DNA of 30,759 bases, taken from positions 1 through 30,759 of the IMG/VR virus record IMGVR_UViG_3300029893_000047; one strand, written 5' to 3'. The DNA is from a virus. A program made the translations under genes and the position numbers. Of this stretch, positions 23,560-29,225 are shown piece by piece. Within the stretch, counting starts at the first letter, position 1. Each line of letters begins with the position of its first letter. The notes beneath the pieces were generated by a model. That model had not been told where the DNA came from. It ran no database searches and saw only the letters and a program-made list of their open reading frames with translations.

Positions 23560-24333
23560 ATGCGCGGATACGGATATGGCTATCGAATGGGGCGGAAGCG
23601 CAAGAGTCGGGCCGTGGCCGCTCCCGGCACTTGGTCAGAGCAACTGCGGGAAATCGCGACATTCCCAGTCATCTGGTCCTTGGACGATGAGTCCATGCGC
23701 ACGGTGACCGGCAGCGACGTGGACACGCTCAAAGAGACCGGCGGCGACACCCGCTTTGACATGGCCTATGTCTCCGGTACCAAGCCGACTGTCGGGACCC
23801 GCGACGGCATCAGCGTGATTAAGGAGAACGCGGCATCGGTCGTTTTCCGCGCCGGGACCAGCGGAAAAATGAGCAACCTGTGGCCCTCGGGCAAGGGAAC
23901 GCTTTATGTCGCAGGCTGGTTCAAGTACGTGGCCTTTGGCGCAGTTTTCTTCCGCTCGGGCGACGGCGTCTCATGGGGCTATGAAGTGTCCACGGCCGGC
24001 CTGAGCAGCAACGTGCAGCCAAGAGCCTACCTGTGGGACGGCGGGGCCGGGCGCACGGCGCTGTCGCCGGACAATGCTGGAGAAGGCTGGCACCAGATGT
24101 GCGTCAAAGTCGACGCGACGAACCTGACGCTCTACGTCGATGGCGTGCAGAAAGCCCAGGTCAGCTCCGGCGGCGGCATCGGCTACCTGGACGGCGTCTT
24201 CCGACTGTTTTTTCAGAGCATCGGCCACGAAATCGCGGTGATGGCGTTTTCCGCCGACAACGCCGCGCACAACGACACGCTGCGGGGGCAGGTCGAGGAC
24301 AAGCTGCGCGAACTGATTGCGGCGCTGCCGTAA
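23560..24333 (+). CDS. LamG/concanavalin-like fold protein, probable fibre-tip lectin
   Basis: The 257-aa protein has a basic, Tyr/Gly-rich start (M-R-G-Y-G-Y-G-Y-R-M-G-R-K-R-K-S-R) and a C-terminal region typical of LamG/concanavalin A-like jelly rolls: G-T-L-Y-V-A-G-W-F-K-Y-V, then G-W-H-Q-M-C-V-K-V-D-A-T-N-L-T-L-Y-V-D-G-V-Q-K-A. It starts 9 bases after the fibre gene behind a GGGGGA site, so it is probably a co-expressed receptor-binding protein. It shares the GC-rich codon pattern of the distal fibre. No signal peptide is seen. Confidence 0.65.
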   Translation: MRGYGYGYRMGRKRKSRAVAAPGTWSEQLREIATFPVIWSLDDESMRTVTGSDVDTLKETGGDTRFDMAYVSGTKPTVGTRDGISVIKENAASVVFRAGTSGKMSNLWPSGKGTLYVAGWFKYVAFGAVFFRSGDGVSWGYEVSTAGLSSNVQPRAYLWDGGAGRTALSPDNAGEGWHQMCVKVDATNLTLYVDGVQKAQVSSGGGIGYLDGVFRLFFQSIGHEIAVMAFSADNAAHNDTLRGQVEDKLRELIAALP

Positions 24334-24340
24334 GCTCAAT

Positions 24341-24368
24341 TTGCACTGAATCTGTTCCGTGATACAAT
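24341..24368 (+). promoter_or_regulatory. Promoter for the 24393-28439 gene group
   Basis: TTGCAC and TACAAT are 16 bases apart, preceded by CTCAA of the TCAATTTG extension. It begins within 8 bases of the preceding stop. The transcript leader contains AAAGGATT ahead of the ATG at 24393. Confidence 0.65.
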
Positions 24369-24392
24369 ACTGGCGCAAAGAAAGGATTGAAC

Positions 24393-24743
24393 ATGGCTAC
24401 GCGAGACACGGTTGGAGCCGGATGGGCTACCAGCGGACTCACTCTGGCAGGCACCCACAAGTATTCCGCCGCGTCGAACCTCTTTTCCAGCAGCTTTCAG
24501 GCAATCGGGTTTGACCGGAGCAAGTGGCCCACTACTCTTCAGGGCGCGGAGCCCAAAGAGTTCTACTTCAAGTCCAACGTGGTGCTGACCTTCAGCCAGA
24601 ACTCTGACGGCACAGAAGGCGCTATCACGTTTGCCGCAGATGAGTGGCACGTTCTGCCTTTTGAGCTTGTGACCACTTACGGTTACGTCAAGGCGGCCAA
24701 CGCTACCAACACCAGCGAGTATTACTTCGTTGCTGGCAAGTAG
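24393..24743 (+). CDS. Small beta-rich hypothetical protein, 116 aa
   Basis: This unrecognised soluble protein (MATRDTVGAGWATSGL onward) is Gly/Ala/Thr-rich, with probable strands (K-S-N-V-V-L-T-F-S) and no membrane segment. A minor virion or decoration role is possible from composition and place just after the fibre genes, but it is equally possible that it belongs to the following non-structural group. GGATT lies 5 bases ahead of the ATG. Confidence 0.5.
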   Translation: MATRDTVGAGWATSGLTLAGTHKYSAASNLFSSSFQAIGFDRSKWPTTLQGAEPKEFYFKSNVVLTFSQNSDGTEGAITFAADEWHVLPFELVTTYGYVKAANATNTSEYYFVAGK

Positions 24744-24771
24744 TCTGAACAGAACACTTTCGGAGAGCGTC

Positions 24772-24990
24772 GTGTCTGACTCTAACGCCAACAGCTTTTC
24801 GTGGCTTGGGCTGCTCAAGGCTTTGGGTGTAGCCACGGCCGTTTACCTTGGCGGCGCAATCGGCAACTTTGTTTCAATGGAGCAAATGCGCAAGGACGAT
24901 GCCGAGTTCAAGTATGACGTTCGGCAAGAATTGCGCCAAATCACCAAGCGACTCGACCGGCTGGAAGACGCCGAAGGGCGCCGTCGCTAA
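24772..24990 (+). CDS. Small membrane protein with coiled coil, possible holin or lysis accessory
   Basis: The 72-aa product (start GTG 24772, after GGAGA at 5 bases) has one membrane segment near residues 12-33 (L-G-L-L-K-A-L-G-V-A-T-A-V-Y-L-G-G-A) followed by a charged coiled coil (D-D-A-E-F-K-Y-D-V-R-Q-E-L-R-Q-I-T-K-R-L-D-R-L-E-D). This is compatible with small lysis proteins or hemolysin XhlA-like proteins in reverse order, and with membrane anchors. It directly precedes a lipoprotein gene, which resembles the pairing of phage lysis genes, but no endolysin is found nearby, so the function is uncertain. Confidence 0.55.
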   Translation: MSDSNANSFSWLGLLKALGVATAVYLGGAIGNFVSMEQMRKDDAEFKYDVRQELRQITKRLDRLEDAEGRRR

Positions 24991-25010
24991 ACCATCGTTG
25001 AGAGCAAGTC

Positions 25011-25598
25011 ATGCGAAAGATTCTTCTGTGCGCGCTGATTTCTGTGACCGTGTTCCTGACGGCTTGCGCGACACTGGACAATGTCCTGCTGAAACGCGCC
25101 AAGACGCCGGAAGGCAAAGAACTCTTCATCGACAACATCACGCATGAACGCACCTCCAGCCCTGTTGACGCCACGGGGAAGCCAAACGAACCCGCGTTCG
25201 AGAGCGTACCGTCTGACGCCGTGGGGTCCGTCGCCACCCTGTTCAATCTGATTCCTGCGCCGTGGAACGGCGTGGCATTCGCGGGCCTGTCGCTCATGGT
25301 TTCGGGCTACGCAGCCGTCCGGTTCCGCAACAAAGCCGCGCTGCTCGCTGCTGCCAAGACCGCAGGAATGGCTGTCATTCAGCGTGTGTGGGACGATTAC
25401 AAGGCCGGAGCCATTGACGCTGACAAGGACGGCGTTGTGACACTGTCCGAAGCTGTGGAGTACCTGAAGGCAAGAGCCATCACGGCACTTTCACCGGACT
25501 CTTTGATGAAGATTGTCGAAATTGTGGCCGATGCTCTCTTGACGGAGCCGCAGCGACAAGCTAAACTTGAGGCCATTGCTGTTGCGCTGAAGAAGTAG
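25011..25598 (+). CDS. Lipoprotein with single EF-hand
   Basis: The 195-aa protein begins with a lipoprotein signal (basic start, hydrophobic stretch, lipobox L-T-A-C with Cys at 19) and a further hydrophobic segment near 86-104 (W-N-G-V-A-F-A-G-L-S-L-M-V-S-G). At 136-147 it carries a canonical 12-residue EF-hand loop, D-A-D-K-D-G-V-V-T-L-S-E, with Asp at positions 1, 3 and 5, Gly at 6 and Glu at 12, flanked by helices. This implies a membrane-linked, calcium-sensing or calcium-stabilised protein. It follows the membrane protein at 24772. A role in lysis (spanin-like) or in superinfection exclusion is possible; neither is proven. GAGAG lies a few bases ahead of the ATG. Confidence 0.7.
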   Translation: MRKILLCALISVTVFLTACATLDNVLLKRAKTPEGKELFIDNITHERTSSPVDATGKPNEPAFESVPSDAVGSVATLFNLIPAPWNGVAFAGLSLMVSGYAAVRFRNKAALLAAAKTAGMAVIQRVWDDYKAGAIDADKDGVVTLSEAVEYLKARAITALSPDSLMKIVEIVADALLTEPQRQAKLEAIAVALKK

Positions 25599-25617
25599 CG
25601 CACAAGCAGGAGCCCCG

Positions 25618-25818
25618 ATGCCTCTGTTGTCGCCAGACGATAAACTGTTTGACCACATCGAGGCTATCGAGAAGCTGCGCGAAGCGTTTTCTCTGCAAAA
25701 CAAGATGCGAGGATGCTCGCTGTTTGAACTCCGGTTGATGTCCGCACTTCTGTCAGTGTGTGCTGACCTGAAATCCTTGCAGCGAGACCTGGCAGACGGA
25801 TACACTGTCTCGCCATAG
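25618..25818 (+). CDS. Small hypothetical protein, 66 aa
   Basis: This unrecognised, soluble, helical and acidic/basic alternating protein (MPLLSPDDKLFDHIEAIEKL onward) contains two Cys (C-S-L-F-E-L-R-L and S-V-C-A-D). AGGAG stands 6 bases ahead of the ATG. It sits between the lipoprotein and exonuclease genes, 8 bases before the latter, so it may be co-translated. Confidence 0.6.
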   Translation: MPLLSPDDKLFDHIEAIEKLREAFSLQNKMRGCSLFELRLMSALLSVCADLKSLQRDLADGYTVSP

Positions 25819-25826
25819 GGAGACGC

Positions 25827-26549
25827 ATGGAACGTAAACGCCTGTTCCTTGACATTGAGACGGCCCCCAACCTAGGCTTGTTCTGGAGAGCTGGGCGAGA
25901 CTTGACAATCGACTACGGGAACATAGTCAAAGAGCGCGCAATCATCTGTGCATGTTGGAGTTGGTCAGGCCGTTACCCGATACACTCGGAGACGTGGAAC
26001 AAGTCACAGAACGACAGGCGTGTGGTCGAGGCGCTGGCTAAAGCGGTCAACGATGCCGACGAAGTCGTAACCCATAACGGTAACCGCTTTGACTTGAAGT
26101 GGTTGCGTGGGCGTTGCCTGTATTACTCAATCCCGCTTGTGCCCAACATCGTCTCCATTGACACTTGCCAGCTTGCACGGAAGTATTTTGACTTGAACTC
26201 CTACCGGCTGGACTACGTCGGTCAGTACCTTGGCGTAGGGCGTAAAATCGAAACCGGCGGCTTTGACTTGTGGAAACAAGTGGTCATGCGCAACGACCGC
26301 AAGGCTCTGGACAAGATGGTGCGGTACAACGCCAATGACGTTCGGTTGCTGGAAGACGTCTACAACAAGATGCAGAAGTATTTCCCCAACCGGACTCTGT
26401 TCTCCGGCACAGTCAGAGAGTGCCCTGAATGCAAGGGCAAGATGACGGTAAGCAAGCGCAGAGTGTCCGCCGCCGGACGCAAGACCGTCCAGATGTGCTG
26501 CGGTGATTGCGGCAAGTTCCACACCATCCCCGAAAGCAAGCTTGTATGA
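25827..26549 (+). CDS. DnaQ-like (RNase H fold) exonuclease with C-terminal zinc ribbon
   Basis: The 240-aa protein has exonuclease motifs: D-I-E at 9-11, H-N-G-N-R-F-D-L with Asp 89, and Y-N-A-N-D at 167-171. These are the acidic residues of 3'-5' exonucleases, of the YprB or polymerase-exonuclease type. At the C-terminus C-P-E-C (199-202) and C-C-G-D-C (224-228) form a probable zinc ribbon, an unusual addition that may bind DNA or a protein partner. It probably trims single-stranded ends for recombination, or acts in host DNA breakdown. GGGAGA is 4 bases before the ATG. It overlaps the next gene by ATGA. Confidence 0.85.
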   Translation: MERKRLFLDIETAPNLGLFWRAGRDLTIDYGNIVKERAIICACWSWSGRYPIHSETWNKSQNDRRVVEALAKAVNDADEVVTHNGNRFDLKWLRGRCLYYSIPLVPNIVSIDTCQLARKYFDLNSYRLDYVGQYLGVGRKIETGGFDLWKQVVMRNDRKALDKMVRYNANDVRLLEDVYNKMQKYFPNRTLFSGTVRECPECKGKMTVSKRRVSAAGRKTVQMCCGDCGKFHTIPESKLV

Positions 26550-26812
26550 ATCCCGTGTTTGATGCTGTTCTGGCAGCATGCCAGATTGCGCTGCTGATGG
26601 CACCCCTGTCAATGCTCCGCCCCAAAGTACCCTCACCGCCCAAAAGGGAGTGCATGTGGGTATCGGTGCCCTTGTTCATCATGGCCGGTACGCTGGGCAT
26701 GGCCGGAGCAGTCTTGGGCGGAGTAATTACCGGATTTTCTGCTTGCATCTGGACATTGCTGGCTGTAAAATCCATGTGGAAGAGCGATGAAACCCCCGAC
26801 GGAGGTGAATAG
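26546..26812 (+). CDS. Small multi-pass membrane protein, holin candidate
   Basis: The 88-aa protein starts at ATG 26546, overlapping the exonuclease stop. It has a membrane segment near residues 5-22 (F-D-A-V-L-A-A-C-Q-I-A-L-L-M-A-P-L) and a long hydrophobic region near 38-74 (W-V-S-V-P-L-F-I-M-A-G-T-L-G-M-A-G-A), which could be two segments, and a charged acidic C-terminus. This shape is compatible with class I holins, but also with other small phage membrane proteins. The N-terminal segment is separated by a basic loop (P-P-K-R-E). No endolysin is adjacent. Confidence 0.5.
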   Translation: MNPVFDAVLAACQIALLMAPLSMLRPKVPSPPKRECMWVSVPLFIMAGTLGMAGAVLGGVITGFSACIWTLLAVKSMWKSDETPDGGE

Positions 26813-26814
26813 CC

Positions 26815-27030
26815 ATGTCAAGCATAACAGACAAGATTTCGGAAGACATCGAAGAGTACGAAGATGGATGCGCTCGCCTTGGTGTAAAGGCTCGTTACAC
26901 TCAATGCACCAATGGAGCCTTCCCCGACTGCTACAGTAACCATGCAACGTGGGTAAAGCAGCGGCTTGAAAGCAAGTGGCTTCATATTCCAGAGCCCCCC
27001 TTGCTTCAAGGAATCCAATTCACTTACTAA
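26815..27030 (+). CDS. Small acidic hypothetical protein, 71 aa
   Basis: This unrecognised protein (MSSITDKISEDIEEYEDGCARL onward) has an acidic helical start and a Cys- and Trp-containing C-terminal half (C-T-N-G-A-F-P-D-C). GGAGGTGA, the full Shine-Dalgarno sequence, ends 6 bases before the ATG, so it should be well translated. It lies just before the ATPase gene in the recombination set. Confidence 0.6.
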   Translation: MSSITDKISEDIEEYEDGCARLGVKARYTQCTNGAFPDCYSNHATWVKQRLESKWLHIPEPPLLQGIQFTY

Positions 27031-27045
27031 CCCAAGGAGCCCCCG

Positions 27046-27801
27046 ATGAATCTGACGTTCACCACGACCAATGCCGTTGATGCAAAGTTTCTGTCGCTTC
27101 TGGTGGCAGGGCCGCCGAAAGTGGGCAAGACTACGCTCACCAAGACACTGCCGTACACCAGCGAAGACAAGGTGCTTGTGGTCGATGCTGACCGCGGCTC
27201 CCTTGCGCTGTCGGACAAGAATTACCGTCTGGTTCGCGGGCCGTTTGACGATGCCCAACGCCTCCAGCTTCTCCTGAAGATTGAGGCCGCTGTCGCTGCC
27301 GGACAACTGGAGTGGGTAGTCATCGACGGTCTGGATGAAATCGGCAAGACCATTCTTGAAGCCGAACAAGAGGCAGAGCGCAAGGAAAGCAAGCCCAACA
27401 GCTTTGCGCCCTATGACCGACTGGCGAACAAGACCCGCAGCTTCATCCGCCGTCTTCAGGCGATGCCGGTCAATTCCCTGTTCATCACCCACCAGTTCAT
27501 CGACACCGATAACCCCATCAAGTTCTGGCCCGACTTCCCCGGCATCAAGCTGTATAGGGAAATCCCCGGTCTGTTTGACACCGTGTTTGCCATGTACCAG
27601 CGCGACTTGGTGGTGAACGGAAAGCCGTCCAGCGAGCGCGTCATCCAGACTCGCCGCGACACCGGCCCAGACGGCATCTGCGGCAATACGCAGTACCAGA
27701 CGGGTGTGCGCGACCCCCACAACTGCATCAACGCCTACGAAAAGCCGGATTTGGGCGCAATTATCCGGAAAATGCTTGACGCAAGGACAGCCAAGAAGTA
27801 A
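27046..27801 (+). CDS. Sak4-like annealing ATPase (RecA fold)
   Basis: The 251-aa protein is a RecA-like ATPase of the phage AAA_24/Sak4 type, which promotes single-strand annealing in recombination or replication. Walker A is G-P-P-K-V-G-K-T-T at 22-30, with K28. Walker B is W-V-V-I-D-G-L-D at 90-97. F-I-T-H-Q at 146-150 is the sensor-like strand end. Size and sequence fit single-domain Sak4 proteins, which are shorter than RecA and lack its DNA-binding C-terminal domain. AGGAG lies 6 bases ahead of the ATG. The following gene resembles its usual SSB-like partner. Confidence 0.85.
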   Translation: MNLTFTTTNAVDAKFLSLLVAGPPKVGKTTLTKTLPYTSEDKVLVVDADRGSLALSDKNYRLVRGPFDDAQRLQLLLKIEAAVAAGQLEWVVIDGLDEIGKTILEAEQEAERKESKPNSFAPYDRLANKTRSFIRRLQAMPVNSLFITHQFIDTDNPIKFWPDFPGIKLYREIPGLFDTVFAMYQRDLVVNGKPSSERVIQTRRDTGPDGICGNTQYQTGVRDPHNCINAYEKPDLGAIIRKMLDARTAKK

Positions 27802-27825
27802 TCTCATCGGAGAGTAACCATCCGC

Positions 27826-27843
27826 GCCTGACGGTTTTCAGGC
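27826..27843 (+). other. Hairpin between the ATPase and SSB-like genes
   Basis: GCCTGA and TCAGGC form a perfect 6-bp stem with a 6-base loop. It is followed by mixed sequence with TTTT, too far from the stem for a good terminator. It may tune expression of the SSB-like gene. Confidence 0.3.
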
Positions 27844-27869
27844 AACCCCTGTTTTCCTGTGGAGTTCGC

Positions 27870-28439
27870 ATGAGCGAGTATACTGTCGAGCAGATGTATC
27901 AGGCCCCGCTGTACGAAGAGGTTGAGGCGGGCAACCACGTGTTTGAAGTCACCGGAGTAGAGTTCAAGTCGTTCACTTCGGAAGAGGGCGCTGTCGGCAA
28001 GAAGATTGTCGTGAAGACCAAGGTCACCGCTGGCAAGTCGAAGGGTCGCTCGATGCGCGCAGAGTTCCTGGTGGACATGACGGCTGCGCCGAACGCCACC
28101 GACGAAAAGCGCGCCAAGTCCATTCAGGCCGAAGAGATTGGCCGCAAGAACTGGGAGCGCCTTGTCCATGCTTGCGGTTGGGTTCGCCCCAATCCCAAGA
28201 CGGGCAAGCTGGAGAAGCGTGACGAAGAGGCTCTCAACAGCGGTCTTGCCAAGCTGATTGACCCGGCCAATGGCTGGACGTTCGAGAGCATCAAGGGCAG
28301 CACGTTCTACGGCATCGTCGGCAAGGACAAGAGCGGTGAGCGCATGGAGTTCAAGACGTACAAGCCTGTGAGCGCCGCCAATGTCGGGGACACCGCGCCT
28401 GCGAACGCCGCCGAAGTGCGCATCCTGCCGCCCTTCTAG
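27870..28439 (+). CDS. SSB-like protein (DUF669-like)
   Basis: The 189-aa protein has the organisation of phage DUF669-type single-stranded DNA-binding proteins encoded next to Sak4: an N-terminal beta region with K-I-V-V-K-T-K-V-T-A-G-K-S-K-G-R (DNA-contacting, Lys-rich), a central helix (N-W-E-R-L-V-H-A-C-G-W-V) and a final strand segment (Y-G-I-V-G-K-D-K-S-G-E-R-M-E-F-K). The end I-L-P-P-F resembles the C-terminal tip of SSBs that recruits partners, though the usual acidic residues are absent. It would coat single-stranded DNA for the annealing ATPase. GGAG precedes the ATG by about 6 bases. A terminator-like hairpin follows. Confidence 0.68.
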   Translation: MSEYTVEQMYQAPLYEEVEAGNHVFEVTGVEFKSFTSEEGAVGKKIVVKTKVTAGKSKGRSMRAEFLVDMTAAPNATDEKRAKSIQAEEIGRKNWERLVHACGWVRPNPKTGKLEKRDEEALNSGLAKLIDPANGWTFESIKGSTFYGIVGKDKSGERMEFKTYKPVSAANVGDTAPANAAEVRILPPF

Positions 28440-28468
28440 CACACGGATGCCGCTAGTAGGGTAGTGAA

Positions 28469-28510
28469 ACGGACGGGGAGAGTCGAGCCAGTACGGTCGG
28501 CTCTTCTTGT
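28469..28510 (+). repeat. First copy of a repeated terminator element
   Basis: Eighteen bases (28469-28486, beginning ACGGACGGGG) recur exactly at 28750-28767, and CTCTTCTTGT (28501-28510) recurs exactly at 28780-28789. The part in between differs but keeps the potential to pair. This is a repeated, structured unit, one copy before and one after the candidate RNA at 28599-28790. Confidence 0.8.
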
Positions 28511-28513
28511 TTT
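28485..28513 (+). terminator. Intrinsic terminator after the SSB-like gene
   Basis: GAGCC (28485-28489) pairs with GGCTC (28499-28503), followed directly by TTCTTGTTTT. The stem is short (5 bp) with extension possible, but the T-rich tail is good. It ends the 24341 transcript 46 bases after the last gene. Confidence 0.55.
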
Positions 28514-28564
28514 AGGTGCAAGTGTCGGCAGAGCAACGTGTTATGTTGCGGTAGCTGGGTCAAT

Positions 28565-28593
28565 TTGCAGCGCGTTCTGAAAAATGGTATAGT
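28565..28593 (+). promoter_or_regulatory. Promoter for the second candidate RNA
   Basis: TTGCAG and TATAGT are 17 bases apart, with GGTCAA completing the TCAATTTG extension shared by five other promoters. It lies in a stretch without protein genes. Confidence 0.68.
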
Positions 28594-28601
28594 GAGTGAC
28601 G

Positions 28602-28637
28602 GGGCGAGTATGGGCGAGTATGGGCGAGTATGGGCGC
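28602..28637 (+). repeat. Tandem 10-bp repeat at the RNA 5' end
   Basis: GGGCGAGTAT occurs three times in a row (28602-28611, 28612-28621, 28622-28631), followed by GGGCGC of a partial fourth copy. The repeat begins right at the predicted transcript start, suggesting a binding site for a protein or a copy-number variable region. Confidence 0.9.
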
Positions 28638-28759
28638 AAATAGCCACTACTTGCCGCTATTGCCACGCGCCGGGCCAGCTTTCGGCCCACTGCGCCGCTC
28701 CCCCGCTCTTTGGTGCCGCTGACGCGGCACAGCGGTCGGAGACGGCTGGACGGACGGGG

Positions 28760-28790
28760 AGAGTCGAACCTGCCGGTGACTCTTCTTGTG
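28760..28790 (+). terminator. Terminator at the end of the second candidate RNA
   Basis: AGAGTC (28760-28765) pairs with GACTCT (28778-28783), with an inner ACC/GGT pair and a TGCC loop, followed by TCTTGTG. It is the second copy of the element at 28469-28510. The T tract is interrupted, so efficiency may be moderate. Confidence 0.5.
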
Positions 28791-28808
28791 CATCGCGTAA
28801 GCGGGCAC

Positions 28809-28836
28809 TTGACACGCCCGTTGGGCGTGGTACAAT
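28809..28836 (+). promoter_or_regulatory. Promoter of the 28843-29852 group, leaderless
   Basis: TTGACA and TACAAT are 16 bases apart. The -10 ends 6 bases before the ATG at 28843, and no Shine-Dalgarno sequence lies between them. Confidence 0.8.
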
Positions 28837-28842
28837 ACGACC

Positions 28843-29046
28843 ATGATGAAGGTGACCTTCAAGCACGCTTCCCATCGTCCGGTACTTGCGCCGAACATTC
28901 CAGAGGCGCTGAAGATGGCCGAATTGAGCGATGTTCACTGGATGGCCGAGTTGACGGAGAGCGGAGATTTCGACGTCAAGGCACTGACGAAGGGCAAGGA
29001 ATGGGTAAGCATTGCGCACGCTTGCTTGGTAACTGCACCGGCATAG
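28843..29046 (+). CDS. Small hypothetical protein, 67 aa, leaderless
   Basis: This is an unrecognised, soluble protein (starting MMKVTFKHASHRPVLAPNIP). The ATG lies 6 bases after a -10 element, and a second ATG follows at once, so initiation from the very 5' end of the RNA is likely. It contains an E-A-L-K-M-A-E-L helix and a D-V-H-W-M-A-E-L-T-E-S-G-D-F strand segment. The last third overlaps the next gene in another frame, a dense arrangement suggesting compact early phage genes. Confidence 0.6.
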   Translation: MMKVTFKHASHRPVLAPNIPEALKMAELSDVHWMAELTESGDFDVKALTKGKEWVSIAHACLVTAPA

Positions 29047-29225
29047 CAGGAACCGGGCTGGCGCTGCTTGGGGTCAATCTGCTTGTGCTTGGACAGTACG
29101 CTGCTGCCTTGTTTGCCGTTGTCGCAGGGGCGTCGATTGCCTATATAGGGCACTGGTTGGTGGTTGCCGCCAGCGCATACGATTCCGATGACACGCAAGG
29201 ACAAGGACTCTTCGATGAGCGATAA
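29001..29225 (+). CDS. Small membrane protein, 74 aa
   Basis: The ATG at 29001 lies behind AAGGA inside the end of the preceding gene. The product has two hydrophobic segments (about 14-30, G-I-A-G-T-G-L-A-L-L-G-V-N-L-L-V-L, and 33-55, Y-A-A-A-L-F-A-V-V-A-G-A-S-I-A-Y-I) and an acidic C-terminus (D-S-D-D-T-Q-G-Q-G-L). It overlaps the RusA-like gene by 11 bases. A holin-like or membrane-anchored accessory role is possible; the function is unknown. Confidence 0.55.
   Translation: MGKHCARLLGNCTGIAGTGLALLGVNLLVLGQYAAALFAVVAGASIAYIGHWLVVAASAYDSDDTQGQGLFDER

Larger units (their letters stand above)
28599..28790 (+). ncRNA. Candidate structured noncoding RNA, about 190 nt
   Basis: From the predicted transcript start near 28600 to the hairpin at 28760-28783 there is no convincing protein gene, and the sequence folds well. 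GGCGC (28633-28637) and AATAGC (28639-28644) pair with GCGCC (28667-28671) and GCTATT (28656-28661). GGGCC (28672-28676) pairs with GGCCC (28684-28688). CCGCT (28695-28699) pairs with AGCGG (28731-28735) around the perfect 7-bp hairpin GTGCCGC/GCGGCAC (28713-28719, 28724-28730; loop TGAC). The RNA begins with three copies of a 10-base repeat and ends in a terminator-like hairpin. It has its own promoter and no open frame with a ribosome-binding site. It resembles no named family. Confidence 0.6.

Noticed and set aside
28602-28637. CRISPR-like repeat
   Set aside because: The units are only 10 bases in direct tandem, without spacers.
28538-28846. Plus-strand frame through the second RNA
   Set aside because: No ribosome-binding site, and the frame passes through the promoter, tandem repeat and terminator hairpin; the noncoding interpretation fits better.
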